Source of the DNA: Roseobacter cerasinus
GTDB taxonomy: Bacteria; Pseudomonadota; Alphaproteobacteria; Rhodobacterales; Rhodobacteraceae
Length of the DNA: 64,000 bases
Assembly: GCF_009811755.1 (NCBI RefSeq)
Contig: NZ_BLIV01000002.1
Location: 692,091 to 756,090 of the forward strand
Reading direction: 5' to 3'
Under the pieces are notes generated by a model that was not told where the DNA came from, ran no database searches, and saw nothing but the letters and a program-made list of their open reading frames with translations. Both the position numbers and the translations under genes were made by a program. Positions 16,439-26,992 of this stretch are shown here, one piece after another (positions within the stretch are counted from its first letter, which is position 1; each line of letters starts with the position of its first letter).

Positions 16439-18181
16439 CTAGCGGAAGTCGAACATCCAACGGCTTTCCCGTGTGTCCGTCTCCCGAGCTGCTATTGAGG
16501 CCTGCCGTCCGGACACACATACATCATCGCCGGGAAGAGCGGAACGTCTGACAAGACCTGTTCTGCAACCTGCCGAGGTACCCAGTTTCAGGCGCACGTG
16601 CCTTTGCCCCTCAGCGCGGACGGCCGCGCGACGAGCAGGTGTCACGCAGACATAGTCATAGTTGGTGATGTTGCGCCAGACGAGTCCGATATTGCATGTC
16701 ATGGGCCCACGGGCGCGCTGCGCAAGCCGGAAGCTTCCATTGCCGTGATGAATGGAGTTTTCGACCCTAACCTGATTGCGTTCTGCTTGTGTGACGCAAA
16801 CGTTGTCGCCCGGAACAGCATTTCTCGGGAAAAGGTCTCCGGTGCACCCGAGGCTTGGGGGGCTGCCGCTTGCGTGCCGGATATTCTGCGCTTTGGTTTC
16901 GCTCCAGCGACTTCGCGATACACAAACCCTATCGGCGGGCGTTGCCTCACGCCAAACGAGACCTCGGACACAGGCATCCGCAACCGCACTTGTGACCTGT
17001 AGCCGTATGCTGTTGTCGGACTGCGAGAGAATGGAGACGCTTATCGGGCCATCGGAGAAGCCCTGCAATGGTCTCTGGAAGGTCGGGGCACGATTGTTCC
17101 GCGCCTCTATTCGGCTCACATACATCAATACAGAGCGAGTGCTTGGTGGATCGACTGTCTTCCAACCCCAGTTGTTCACGCGTCCTGAGATTTTGTCTAT
17201 CTTGTACACATAAAGCCTGTCCGCGCGCCGCGCGCCTCTGAAAACTTTGCTGGCGTACTCGACGAGGTAGTAGCGTCCAGAGTCGTTGGGGTCGAAGGGA
17301 ATCCGCAAGGCCCGAAAGCCGAAACGGCTGCTTAAGCCTTTGCCGTTAGCACGCAGCCGGATGACCTCGGACCGCGTCCGATTCCCTGGGGCAGCCTGAT
17401 CTGTCCGAAGACCGATGGAAGCAACATCGTGCTGCCCCAGCGCACCGATCCGATCCAGAGCGTGCAGGTTCAGAGCTGAGCCGTTGCTGCCCATGACTGC
17501 GTAGAGGTCACCGTATTCGAAAGGATCGCGTTGCGGCCATTGCATGAATTGTCCGCCAAATGCATGACGCAGCGATAAGGTATGACCAAATTCATGACGC
17601 AGGCCAGCAACACCTATTCGAAACGGTGTCGAAAGCCCTCTGTTGGCTGCAACACCGTAGTAGAGCACACCCCGGCTGCCCCAGATGCCACTATCATGCA
17701 TCATCATGAGAACCCAAATGTGGTTCTCTTGGCTCGGTCGAAAACCGCTACGGATCGCCGCGTCTATACAGCGCCTCTCACGGGTGCTTCGATCCGGTAT
17801 GCTGGTGCCACCCAAATCAAACTCTTGTGGTAGCCTGACTGGAGCTCCAAATCGAGTCGTGAACCCTGAGTGGGGAGGGGAATTCCCATCAACCCCCTTT
17901 CGACTATAGAACTGAACAACATTGGTGATGTTTCCAGCAATCTGCGCACGCTGGCTTCCTGTCGGCAGGGCACCATTTTTGAAGGTGCACGTCGCAACAA
18001 GCACCTCCGTATTGCCCACAAGAGGGAGGCGAGGTTGAGCACTTGCGGCGGACCACTGTAGCATTGCGGAAAAAGTAAAAATTAACAGAGCCTTAAGGGC
18101 GAAGCGGTTCGAAAAAAAAGAGTTATTCAGTGAAACAATTGATGCCAACTTGAGCAAACCTATTCTTGTCATAGTTGTCAA
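16439..18181 (-). CDS. Secreted metzincin-type metalloprotease with four Cys-pair repeats
   Basis: A 580-residue secreted protein. A long basic N-region and a hydrophobic stretch ending ...SAASAQP (about residue 50) form the signal peptide. The catalytic domain carries LRHEFGHTLSLRHAFG, i.e. HExxHxxxxxH with His-196, His-200 and His-206, and a Met-turn candidate in YGDLYAVMGS (Met-230). This is the metzincin pattern, closest in feel to gametolysin (M11). After residue 400 there are four repeats (about 404-437, 446-478, 496-528, 539-572). Each has a C-x15-C pair and the core GLVWR-x-A-x-P-x-D-x-VCV. I recall that repeat type from secreted actinobacterial proteins. GC content is lower than in neighbours and the flank holds a regulator fossil, consistent with transfer. 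Target unknown. Confidence 0.7.
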   Translation of the reverse strand: MTTMTRIGLLKLASIVSLNNSFFSNRFALKALLIFTFSAMLQWSAASAQPRLPLVGNTEVLVATCTFKNGALPTGSQRAQIAGNITNVVQFYSRKGVDGNSPPHSGFTTRFGAPVRLPQEFDLGGTSIPDRSTRERRCIDAAIRSGFRPSQENHIWVLMMMHDSGIWGSRGVLYYGVAANRGLSTPFRIGVAGLRHEFGHTLSLRHAFGGQFMQWPQRDPFEYGDLYAVMGSNGSALNLHALDRIGALGQHDVASIGLRTDQAAPGNRTRSEVIRLRANGKGLSSRFGFRALRIPFDPNDSGRYYLVEYASKVFRGARRADRLYVYKIDKISGRVNNWGWKTVDPPSTRSVLMYVSRIEARNNRAPTFQRPLQGFSDGPISVSILSQSDNSIRLQVTSAVADACVRGLVWREATPADRVCVSRSRWSETKAQNIRHASGSPPSLGCTGDLFPRNAVPGDNVCVTQAERNQVRVENSIHHGNGSFRLAQRARGPMTCNIGLVWRNITNYDYVCVTPARRAAVRAEGQRHVRLKLGTSAGCRTGLVRRSALPGDDVCVSGRQASIAARETDTRESRWMFDFR

Positions 18182-18292
18182 AGACTAGCAGCACTCAAGT
18201 CTACAGTCGATCATACAATAGTCTGTTAGGGTTCCGGCGCTCGTATGACACCGGTGCTTTGGGGCTCGCGTCCATCTCGGCTCTGCGGGCTT

Positions 18293-19272
18293 CTACAATT
18301 CGGAACCAAGATGACAGCTCATCCTATGTTCAGGTGATTCAAGCTCTCTGAGCTTTGGTTCGGTGGTCTTGCAAATGTCGCCGATGACGCTCTGGCATCG
18401 TGGATGAAAGGGGCAGCCCGATGGCGGGTTCACGGGAGAGGGGACGTCGCCACGCAGGACGATCGCTTCATGCGGGTTATCGACCCGAAGCGGCAGAGCA
18501 GCTGACAATAGCGCCTGTGTATAGGGATGCCGAGGATCGTCAAACATCTGGTCGGTCGGACCAATTTCCACCAGCTTGCCCAGATACATCACCGCGATCC
18601 TGTCGGCCATGAACCGTGTTGTGCCCAGATCATGGGCCACCACCACGTAGCTGCAGCCAACGTCCTGCTGCAGATCCTTAAAGAGGTTCATGATCTGCGA
18701 CCGGATCGACACATCGAGCGCAGAGACCGGCTCATCCAGAATAATCAGCTTGGGCCGGGCGATAATCGCGCTGGCAATCGCGATCCGTTGACGCTGCCCG
18801 CCGGAGAACTCATGTGGATAGTAATTTGCCTGTTCGGGCCGCAGACCCACCGCAATCAACGCCTCGTCGACCCGGCGGGTGAGCTCCCCCTTGCTGAGGT
18901 TGTCATTCACCACAAGCGTTTCGGCCACGATGTCAAAGACCCGCATTCTGGGGCTCAGCGAGGCCCATGGGTCCTGAAAGACGGCCTGCACATTGGTTCG
19001 GAAATGTCGAAGTTCGGACTTGGACATCGTGTTTATGTCCTTTCCCTCGACCTCGACATTCCCGGATGTCGGATCCAGCAGGCGCAGCAACATGCGCACC
19101 AATGTGGTTTTGCCGCAGCCGGATTCGCCAACCAGCGCAAGGGTTTGCCCATGCTCAAGCGCAAAACTCACGTCATCGACGGCACGTACCGTGTGTTCCC
19201 CCCGACCGAGCAACCCATGCGGGATAGAGAAGTGCTTTGTCAGATTGGAGACCTTGAGGATCGGTGGATGGC

Positions 19273-19276
<4 letters not shown>
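18293..19276 (-). CDS. Peptide-type ABC transporter ATP-binding protein (OppF/DppF-like)
   Basis: ATPase of 327 residues that would drive a family 5 (oligopeptide/dipeptide/opine) importer. Motifs: Walker A GESGCGKTT, Q-loop FQDPWASLSP, signature EFSGGQRQRIA, Walker B KLIILDEP, H-loop VVAHDLG, and the C-terminal oligo-HPY cysteine motif CPFHPRCQ. The start is a GTG at 19274-19276 overlapping the TGA of the upstream ATPase gene, preceded by GGAAGA. The frame reaches further upstream to 19363 but that would overlap the neighbour by 90 bp. It is the last gene of the five-gene leftward transporter operon. Confidence 0.88.
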
Positions 19277-20262
<986 letters not shown>

Positions 20263-20265
20263 GGA

Positions 20266-21111
20266 TCACACCTGCCGCAGTTTCGGGTCAAGCCAGTCGC
20301 GCAGGCTGTCGCCCAGCATGTTGACCGACAAGACGGTGAGCAAAATGGCCATGCCCGGGAAAAACGAAATCCACCAGTTCGAGACAATCAGCTGGCGCCC
20401 ATCCGCGACCAGCAGACCCCAGGCCGGGATCGGGCGCGGGATGCCGATTCCCAGAAAGCTCAGCGTGGCTTCGAGCACGATCACGACGCCGATCTGCAGC
20501 GTCGCCAGCACAACGATGGTGTTGATGATGTTGGGCAGGATGTACTTGCGCAGAATGCGAATGTCTGAGGCCCCGGCCACACGGGCGCGCGCCACAAAGT
20601 CGCGCTCGCGCAGGATCAGCGTTTCGGCCCGGACCTGCCGGGCGAAAAATCCCCAGATCACAAAAACGACCACCAGGATGACCAGCTGAAAGCTCGGGCC
20701 GGATACGGCGGCCAGCGCCAGCGCCAGCAGGATGCTGGGCAGGGCAAATGTGATATCGACCACCCGCATGATCAGCGCATCGACCACGCCCCGCACATAC
20801 CCGGCGATCAGGCCCAGGACGGTGCCGACGATGGCCCCCAGAATGATCCCGACGAGCGAGATGACCAGCGCGTAGCGCGCGCCATGCATGATCCGGCTGA
20901 GGATATCCCGGCCCAGCCGGTCGGTGCCGAGAATGAACTCCGTTGTGCCCCCGAAAAACAGCGGCGGTTGCAGACGGTTGCGCAGATAGGCCTTGAACGG
21001 GTCATGCGGCGCGATGAGGTCGGCAAAGAGCGCCGGAATGACCAGCACGATCATCAGGACCGCGATGGGCAGAAAGGGCAACCGACCGAGGAGTTTTGGT
21101 GTCTTTTTCAT
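20266..21111 (-). CDS. Peptide-type ABC transporter permease (DppC-like)
   Basis: Inner-membrane permease, 281 residues, of the DppC/OppC type. An N-terminal helix precedes a periplasmic loop with PHDPFKAYLRNRLQPP and the FILGTDRLGRDILSRIMHGARY motif typical of DppC. About five more helices follow. The cytoplasmic EAA loop that contacts the ATPases is seen as RERDFVARARVAGASDIRIL. The ATG at 21109-21111 fits the family N-terminus (MKKTPKLLGRL); a longer upstream reading lacks similarity. It lies 13 bp after the partner permease gene. Confidence 0.86.
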   Translation of the reverse strand: MKKTPKLLGRLPFLPIAVLMIVLVIPALFADLIAPHDPFKAYLRNRLQPPLFFGGTTEFILGTDRLGRDILSRIMHGARYALVISLVGIILGAIVGTVLGLIAGYVRGVVDALIMRVVDITFALPSILLALALAAVSGPSFQLVILVVVFVIWGFFARQVRAETLILRERDFVARARVAGASDIRILRKYILPNIINTIVVLATLQIGVVIVLEATLSFLGIGIPRPIPAWGLLVADGRQLIVSNWWISFFPGMAILLTVLSVNMLGDSLRDWLDPKLRQV

Positions 21112-21124
21112 CCCTCCACCCCCG

Positions 21125-22045
21125 TCAACTGAAGCGGATGCGGGGGTCGACCACCGCGTAGAGGACATCCACAAGGAAGTTGGCCAGCAGGTAGAACACC
21201 GCAAAGAACATCACGACAGACTGCACCACGGGGAAATCCCGCCCGCGGATCGCGTCGATGGCCAGAAGGCCCGTCCCTGGCCAGGCAAAAACGGTTTCCA
21301 CAACCACCGATCCGGTCAGCAGGGACCCGGCCAGCACGCCAAAATAGGTCACCGGCACAATCGCCGCATTGCGAAAGGCGTGCTTCCAGATCACCGCGCG
21401 CTCGCTCACGCCTTTGACCCGGGCCAATTTGACGTATTCGGTATCGAGCACTTCCAGCATGGCGGAGCGGGTCAGCCGCGTCAGGGCCGCGATCTGGAAC
21501 CAGGCCATCGCGATGGCGGGCAGGATCATGTAGGATAGCCCCCCGTACCCCGATGTGGGAAACCAGCCCAGGGTCACGGCGAAGATCCACATCAGGATGA
21601 TGCCCAACCAGAAGGCGGGAAACGACTGCCCCAACAGCGCAATGATCCCGGCCATGCGGTCAAAGATCGAGCCGCGCCAGATCGCGCTGAGCACACCCAG
21701 CGGAATGGCCACCGCCACACTGATCAAAACGGCCAGACCGCCTAGCTTCAGCGTTGCCGGGAGACGCTCCAACACGACACCTGCGGCGGTATTGCCTTTC
21801 CACTTGGTCGAGTCGCCGAAATCGCCGACCGCCGCGTTCTGCAGAAAGGTCAGGTACTGCACATAGTACGGCCGATCCAGACCCAGATGTTCCGTCAGGG
21901 AATCGATCTGCTGTTGTGTCGCGTCATCCGGCAACAGCGCATCGATCGGGCTGCCTGTCAGGTGGCTGAGGCTGAAGACGATCACGGTGATCACGAAGAG
22001 AGCGATCAGCATATGCGACAGCCGGGTGAAAATGAAACGCAGCAT
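21125..22045 (-). CDS. Peptide-type ABC transporter permease (DppB-like)
   Basis: Inner-membrane permease, 306 residues. The N-terminus MLRFIFTRLSHMLIALFVIT, the DALLPDDATQQQIDSLTEHL periplasmic region and six predicted helices match DppB/OppB. The EAA loop appears as LDTEYVKLARVKGVSERAV, and the C-terminal VDVLYAVVDPRIRF is the family signature. It follows the binding-protein gene by 75 bp in the leftward operon. Substrate not predictable from the permease. Confidence 0.87.
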   Translation of the reverse strand: MLRFIFTRLSHMLIALFVITVIVFSLSHLTGSPIDALLPDDATQQQIDSLTEHLGLDRPYYVQYLTFLQNAAVGDFGDSTKWKGNTAAGVVLERLPATLKLGGLAVLISVAVAIPLGVLSAIWRGSIFDRMAGIIALLGQSFPAFWLGIILMWIFAVTLGWFPTSGYGGLSYMILPAIAMAWFQIAALTRLTRSAMLEVLDTEYVKLARVKGVSERAVIWKHAFRNAAIVPVTYFGVLAGSLLTGSVVVETVFAWPGTGLLAIDAIRGRDFPVVQSVVMFFAVFYLLANFLVDVLYAVVDPRIRFS

Positions 22046-22120
22046 TCGTTTGGGTCCAGCACTGATGTGGTGTTGAAATCCCGGGCCGAACGCCGGCCCG
22101 GGATGCGGCGTGCACGCGGA

Positions 22121-23716
22121 TCAGTTCGCCGGAACGATGGATCCGAAATGGCTGACGCCCACCGATGTTGTGCCGGGGAAGGTCCATTCCCTGACGGTCT
22201 CGGGGTTCACGATGACCTCGGCCGAGATGCTTGCCAAGGGCGCCACCGCATATTGCTCGAACACGCGTGTGAAGATTCCACCGGCCAGTTCATTGCGTTC
22301 CTCCAGGTCGATGGAGACCATATATTTCTCCATCAACCCTTCGATGACCTCGTCCTCGTAATTGTTCCGAGGACCGCCCGTCGCAGAGTAATAGTTGCGG
22401 ATCCCCACAGCGCTGGGTTTGACCGGCAGATTGCGCATCGGGTGGAACATCTTGGCCTCGCGCGCGCTGCGCAATCCGCCCAGGCTGGCCCAATCCATCT
22501 CGACGATCTCGGTCTGGAAACCTGCCTCATCGAGGAACACCTGCATCAGCTCCGCCATCGCCGGGAACTCCGGGTTGCCCGCCAACGTGGACGACAGGAT
22601 CGGGATCACCGGGTTCGAGAAGTTCTCCGGATATCCGGCCTCGGCCATCAGCGCGCGGGCTTTTTCCAGATCATAGCCATATGCCGCCTCGAACCGCTCG
22701 GCCAACTCAGGCACATACCCTTCGTGGCGGGGATCCATCCCGAAGACGGGCAGGATCTCGGCCCGCCCGTCATAGAGAACATCGATCACGGCCTGTCGGT
22801 CGATGGAGCGGTTGATGGCTTCTCGGATGCGGATGTCCAGCCAGGGCAGCGTTTTATCCAGACCGTCGTAGCCGGGCAGAAGGAAGGTGCCGTTAAAGAG
22901 CATCGTCGTCTGGTTGGATGCGTTGGTGGAGGGGATCGCCTCGAAGCCCGCGTCAAGCGCGTCGCCCTGAAGCTCGCGCGGCAGGATGACGATATCCGCC
23001 TCCTTGGAGAGAAGCTGCGCGAGGGTCGTCGCGGGCTCCGCCACAAACTTCAGCTCAAGCCGGTCGAACTGCGCATCCTGCCCCGACCAGTGGCCCTCGA
23101 CCTTCTCAAAGGTCAGACCCTGCCCGATGTTGCGCTCAACATATTGCAGGTTGGCCGTGCCCGCGGGCTTCGCGTCATAGCCTTCAAGACCTTCCTTGTC
23201 GAACTGTGCCTTGGAGTAGATCACCAGCGACCCGCGCCCGCCATGCACGAAAAGGAAATCGACCTGCGGCGCGGGCAGGGTGAATTTCACGGTATGCTCG
23301 TCAATCGCCTCAGCCACTGCGCCTTCGAGCTGGCTGATGCCGTTCAAAGTCGTGTCAGGACCGGTGTGCAACGCGAGGCTGTGCACCACATCCGCCGCGG
23401 TCACAGGCCCCCAGCCAAAGTGGAATTCGGCCTCTGGCTTCAGCTTGAAGGTCCATTCGGTGAAATCATCGTTGTGGCTCCAGCTTTCGGCCAGACCACT
23501 GTTGTCATAGGCGCCGGTCACCGGATCATGACCAACAAGGCCCTGCATGGACGGGCCAAGGGCAAAGTCCCCCGGCGTGTTCCAGTACCGGTTCGTCTCC
23601 ACGGCTGGCGGGCTCATCACCATTTCAATGGTTTGCGCCTGCGCTGGCATAAGTGCCGCTGCTGACGCCAGCACTGCACTGATCGCGGCCACGCGCACGA
23701 GTTTCGATGCAAACAT
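22121..23716 (-). CDS. ABC transporter substrate-binding protein, family 5 (copy 1)
   Basis: Periplasmic binding protein of 531 residues with a signal peptide (cleavage after LMPAQAQ, about residue 28). Family 5 hallmarks: the early QGLVGHDPVTGAYDNSGLAE, WTFKLKPEAEFHFGWGPVTA with DVVHSLAL, and DIRIREAINRSIDRQAVIDV. It heads the operon with both permeases and both ATPases. It is clearly paralogous to the protein at 26993-28597: same motifs in the same order (SLVIYSKAQ, PAGTAxxQYVERxxG, DVLYDGRAE), but well diverged. A LacI-type palindrome lies 109 bp upstream of its start. Confidence 0.9.
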   Translation of the reverse strand: MFASKLVRVAAISAVLASAAALMPAQAQTIEMVMSPPAVETNRYWNTPGDFALGPSMQGLVGHDPVTGAYDNSGLAESWSHNDDFTEWTFKLKPEAEFHFGWGPVTAADVVHSLALHTGPDTTLNGISQLEGAVAEAIDEHTVKFTLPAPQVDFLFVHGGRGSLVIYSKAQFDKEGLEGYDAKPAGTANLQYVERNIGQGLTFEKVEGHWSGQDAQFDRLELKFVAEPATTLAQLLSKEADIVILPRELQGDALDAGFEAIPSTNASNQTTMLFNGTFLLPGYDGLDKTLPWLDIRIREAINRSIDRQAVIDVLYDGRAEILPVFGMDPRHEGYVPELAERFEAAYGYDLEKARALMAEAGYPENFSNPVIPILSSTLAGNPEFPAMAELMQVFLDEAGFQTEIVEMDWASLGGLRSAREAKMFHPMRNLPVKPSAVGIRNYYSATGGPRNNYEDEVIEGLMEKYMVSIDLEERNELAGGIFTRVFEQYAVAPLASISAEVIVNPETVREWTFPGTTSVGVSHFGSIVPAN

Positions 23717-23824
23717 AATATCCTCCCAGATCGCTTGTTTATGTCCTCGGATGCCGCAACTTGACCGAACCCGCCTCCCAGGGGTTCAATGTCAGGATTT
23801 GCAGTTCTTTTACTGCCCGACTAG

Positions 23825-23836
23825 GTTATCGATAAC
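23825..23836. promoter_or_regulatory. Candidate LacI-family operator
   Basis: Perfect 12-bp palindrome GTTATCGATAAC with a central CG, in the divergent gap between the copy-1 binding-protein gene and the ketopantoate reductase-like gene. A second partial site, GTTAAC, follows at 23840-23845. The identical 12-mer is found upstream of the lacI-type gene at 28833. LacI-family operators are typically palindromes with central CG. Confidence 0.75.
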
Positions 23837-23917
23837 TTTGTTAACTCTAGGAGACGTACCGCTTATGTCAACACACTTGTCACACGGGGCTTTTCCGTCT
23901 TTCAGAGCTGAGCCCTC

Positions 23918-24913
23918 ATGCGCATTCTAGTCCTTGGTGCCGGGGCCGTTGGCGGGTTCTTGGCTGGCGCCTTTCATGAAAAGGGCCATGACGTCAGCGT
24001 CTTGGCGCGCGGTCCGCACCTGGCCGCCATCAAATCCGGCGGCCTGCGGGTGCGGCGCCCAGATGGTCATGTGAGCACATGTGCGGTCACAGCGACGGAC
24101 ACCCCCGGCGATCTGGAGCCGCAGGACCTCATTGTGACCACCGTCAAGGCTCCCGCGCTGGCGGAGGTGCTGTCCTCCTGCAAGCATCTCCTGCAGCGGG
24201 GCACACCTGTCATTGCGGCCATGAACGGCGTGTTCTGGTGGTACGGGAGCGGGTTCAAGGTTGGCGGCCAGACGCCGGAGTGCGCAAGGCTCGACCCTGG
24301 TGGCACGCTGGCCGATCTGGTGCCTGTGGATCAGGCGGTGAGCATGGTTATCCACTCGACCAATCAGGTTGTGGAACCGGGCCTGATCGAGAACCGATCC
24401 GCGCGCAACCGCTTTGTGATCGGTGCGGCCACCGCGGCGGGTGCGGATCGGATCAGGGCGATGCTGCCATCCCTGCAGACCGACACCGCCCGGTTCGAGC
24501 TGGAGGAGGATCTTCGCCGACCCATGTGGCACAAACTGTTGCGCAACCTCTCGACCGCGCCTGCGTCGGTGCTGACCGGCGGCATGGCCTACGAGGTGCT
24601 GAACGATCCCGATGCGCAACCCATCGCGCGGGCCTTGTTTCTGGAAGGAGCCGCAGTGGCCCAGGCCCATGGGTTTGCCGGTCTGGGCGATGATGTTGAC
24701 AGCGTCTTCGCGCCGGGCTCCGGCGCGAGGCAAAAACCCTCGATGAGCCAGGATGTCGATCTGGGGCGCCCCATGGAAATCGATACCATGCTGCGGATCG
24801 TGCAGGATTTTGCGCGTCAGGCCGGGGTGCCGACACCAACGCTCGATGTGGTGGTGGGGCTTGTGATCCTGCGTGCGCGGCTCGTCGGCGGCTACCCGCC
24901 AGCCGGAGGTTAA
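23918..24913 (+). CDS. Ketopantoate reductase-family NAD(P)H oxidoreductase
   Basis: A 331-residue protein with the ApbA/PanE fold. The Rossmann nucleotide loop is GAGAVGGFLAG at residues 7-17. The middle carries LIVTTVKAPAL and the conserved AAMNGVFWWY region. The C-terminal helical domain has MWHKLLRNLSTAPASVLTGG with the catalytic-lysine area, and KPSMSQDVDLGRPMEIDTM, the family's PSMxQDxxxGRxxEID motif. It could be PanE in pantothenate synthesis. Its place beside a LacI-regulated transporter operon, with the shared operator upstream, suggests instead a catabolic reductase or dehydrogenase for the imported compound. Its 3' end overlaps the convergent hydrolase gene by 4 bp. Confidence 0.82.
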   Translation: MRILVLGAGAVGGFLAGAFHEKGHDVSVLARGPHLAAIKSGGLRVRRPDGHVSTCAVTATDTPGDLEPQDLIVTTVKAPALAEVLSSCKHLLQRGTPVIAAMNGVFWWYGSGFKVGGQTPECARLDPGGTLADLVPVDQAVSMVIHSTNQVVEPGLIENRSARNRFVIGAATAAGADRIRAMLPSLQTDTARFELEEDLRRPMWHKLLRNLSTAPASVLTGGMAYEVLNDPDAQPIARALFLEGAAVAQAHGFAGLGDDVDSVFAPGSGARQKPSMSQDVDLGRPMEIDTMLRIVQDFARQAGVPTPTLDVVVGLVILRARLVGGYPPAGG

Positions 24914-25749
24914 GCCGTCTTTTTCGCGGCAAGACTGCCCGCAAACGCCACCAGATCATCGACAAACCGGCTCGGATACTCCGCGTGCAGGGAATGCCCG
25001 CCGTCGGGGTAGACGATGCTCTGCACATCCGGGATCTGCGCCATAATATCATCCACATCGCTTTGGATGCGGAAAAGCCGGTCATGCAGGCCGGTGAGCA
25101 CCAGCGTCGGGATGTTGAGGTCAGGCCATGGAAAACCCCAATCGGCCTTATGCACGCCTTCGGCCAATCGTCGGCGCGGGTGGTCCGGTGGCCAGGGGGT
25201 GTAACCGTCCTCGGGCAGATGCGACGGACGCAGCATCTCCAACTGGTCACAGCTCGACAGAACCGGGCGCAGCACATCCAGCACGAGCGGCATGCCCCCC
25301 ATGGCGATCAGGCGGGCCTCCAGCTCATTGATCCACTCGACCTGCGCATTGGGCTTTCGCAGCGTATTGACCAGCACCATCGCATCCGCCGCAGCTCCGT
25401 TGAGCCACGACCGCACAGCAAAGAGACCGCCAATGGACAGGCCCACGAAGATCGGGTTCTGGGGGTGCTCCTGCGCCAATGTGAAGCCGATATCGGCGAT
25501 GATTTCTGAGGGCTCCAACGTCGCCGCCGCGCCGTATTTCGAGGCACCCTGGCCACGATAGTCGAATGAAAGCGTCCCAAAGCCCTTTTGGCGCAGCATG
25601 GGCGCGATCTCATCCTCCCAGACGACTGTGGAGGCCCCCATCGAGTTCAGGAAGACAAATGTCGCGTTCTCACCCTCGGGCGAGCTGTGAATGACATGAA
25701 TGGCGTTCTCAGCATCGATCGCGACAAAGCGCGGCTCACCTTGTTTCAT
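24910..25749 (-). CDS. Alpha/beta hydrolase
   Basis: A 279-residue alpha/beta hydrolase. The nucleophile elbow is GLSIGG with Ser-105, the oxyanion region is FLNSMGASTVVWE, the acid is probably in LVLTGLHDRLF, and the base is the histidine in PDGGHSLHAEYP. The shape resembles 3-oxoadipate enol-lactonase-type and C-C bond hydrolases. No signal peptide, so cytoplasmic. It is the last gene of the unit binding protein copy 2, lactonase, hydrolase, so it probably processes the imported substrate. The exact reaction cannot be read from sequence. Confidence 0.78.
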   Translation of the reverse strand: MKQGEPRFVAIDAENAIHVIHSSPEGENATFVFLNSMGASTVVWEDEIAPMLRQKGFGTLSFDYRGQGASKYGAAATLEPSEIIADIGFTLAQEHPQNPIFVGLSIGGLFAVRSWLNGAAADAMVLVNTLRKPNAQVEWINELEARLIAMGGMPLVLDVLRPVLSSCDQLEMLRPSHLPEDGYTPWPPDHPRRRLAEGVHKADWGFPWPDLNIPTLVLTGLHDRLFRIQSDVDDIMAQIPDVQSIVYPDGGHSLHAEYPSRFVDDLVAFAGSLAAKKTA

Positions 25750-25791
25750 CTTGGGCCTCTCTTTGGGTGTTCATCTTGCCTTTGGGCGTGG

Positions 25792-26844
25792 TCACAGGAT
25801 TTCAACCCACCCCGGTTCTCCGCCTGTCGGCAGCTCTAGGCGTTTCTCAGGTGCGGCAGATTTTCGGGACACGTCATAGAGCGCGATGCAGTCCCCCTTC
25901 AGCGCGCTCAGAACGGCAAAGCGCCCATTTGGGGTCACATCAAAACAGCGCGGGTTTTCAGGTGTCGCCACGATGTGCCGATCCAATGGGCGCCCGCTGT
26001 TCTCGTCGATGTCCCAGACGGCAAAGCTGTTGCTGCGGCGCTCTGAGGCAAAGAGCCGATCTCCTCGGGGCGAGACCTTGATCTGCGCGCCCCAGGGGCT
26101 GCCCGCGAACCCCTCGGGCAGGATGGACGTGCGCGTTAGCTCCTGAAGGCCCCCGGTCGCCGCATCCAGCCGGTAGCAGATCAGGCTGCCGTCGCGCTGA
26201 TTGAGGAGATACATGGACCTGCGGTTCGGATGAAAGGCCAGATGTCGACAGCCCGCGCCGGTTTGCAGAGGGATCTCCGGGGGCGTGTTCGCGGTGAACC
26301 TGCCGGTTCGTTCGTCGAAGCGCAGGCTGACCAGTATGTCGTCGCTGAGGCTTGGGACATAGGCATACCGGTTGGTGTAGTCGGTCAGGATCTGATGCGC
26401 GCCGGGCAGCGGCACCACACTGTCGCTGGCCCGCGCCTGCACAAGCCCGTGATCCCCAAGGGGATAGGCCACCACAAGCCCCGAGGGTTCGGACGCGCCC
26501 AAAAGGAAACCGCCGGTCCGATCCACAGAGATATGGGAGAGCTGCGCCATCACCGGCGTGCTCGACATATGCGTCAGATGCCCGGTGACGGGATCAATGG
26601 CATAGGTGTCAACGAGGTCGCCGTCGGGACCGGTCTGATCCCCGTACACGGCGGCATAGAGGCGCCGCCGGTCCGGCGCCTGTGCAAGCGGCAAGCCCCT
26701 GCCGACCAGACCGGTGCCGCGCCCGGGCAGTACAATCGTTTGGACCTGTTCCAGATCACCTGTCACATCATGGCCCGAAAAGACGTTGATCTCATTGCCC
26801 GACAGGCAGGAGACATAGGCGGTATAGTTGCGGTTGGTGGTCAC
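25792..26844 (-). CDS. Lactonase family protein, seven-bladed beta-propeller
   Basis: A 350-residue protein of the 6-phosphogluconolactonase-like/YbhE (Pgl) propeller family. Blade-type repeats are visible through the length: LSHISVDRTGGFLLGASEPS, HQILTDYTNRYAYVPSLSDD, GCRHLAFHPNRRSMYLLNQ, AQIKVSPRGDRLFASERRSN and PRCFDVTPNGRFAVLSALKG. No signal peptide. Between the copy-2 binding-protein gene and an alpha/beta hydrolase gene, it more likely opens a lactone made from the imported sugar acid or analogue than serves the pentose phosphate pathway. That role is inferred. Confidence 0.8.
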   Translation of the reverse strand: MTTNRNYTAYVSCLSGNEINVFSGHDVTGDLEQVQTIVLPGRGTGLVGRGLPLAQAPDRRRLYAAVYGDQTGPDGDLVDTYAIDPVTGHLTHMSSTPVMAQLSHISVDRTGGFLLGASEPSGLVVAYPLGDHGLVQARASDSVVPLPGAHQILTDYTNRYAYVPSLSDDILVSLRFDERTGRFTANTPPEIPLQTGAGCRHLAFHPNRRSMYLLNQRDGSLICYRLDAATGGLQELTRTSILPEGFAGSPWGAQIKVSPRGDRLFASERRSNSFAVWDIDENSGRPLDRHIVATPENPRCFDVTPNGRFAVLSALKGDCIALYDVSRKSAAPEKRLELPTGGEPGWVEIL

Positions 26845-26992
26845 ACTCTGCTGCCTATTCCCATGTTCAGCCCAGTGTCAGACGGTCGACGACACCTAAG
26901 CTTCGGTCGCTTGTTCGGATGGGACAGAGCGATCCCGGACGAGGGTGTTGCGCACCGACCCCCGGGACCGCTCCTGTTATGACGCCGCGCAG

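Noticed and set aside
21887..23665. A 592-codon plus-strand frame opposite the first substrate-binding protein
   Set aside because: Shadow of a real gene with signal peptide and family motifs on the other strand.
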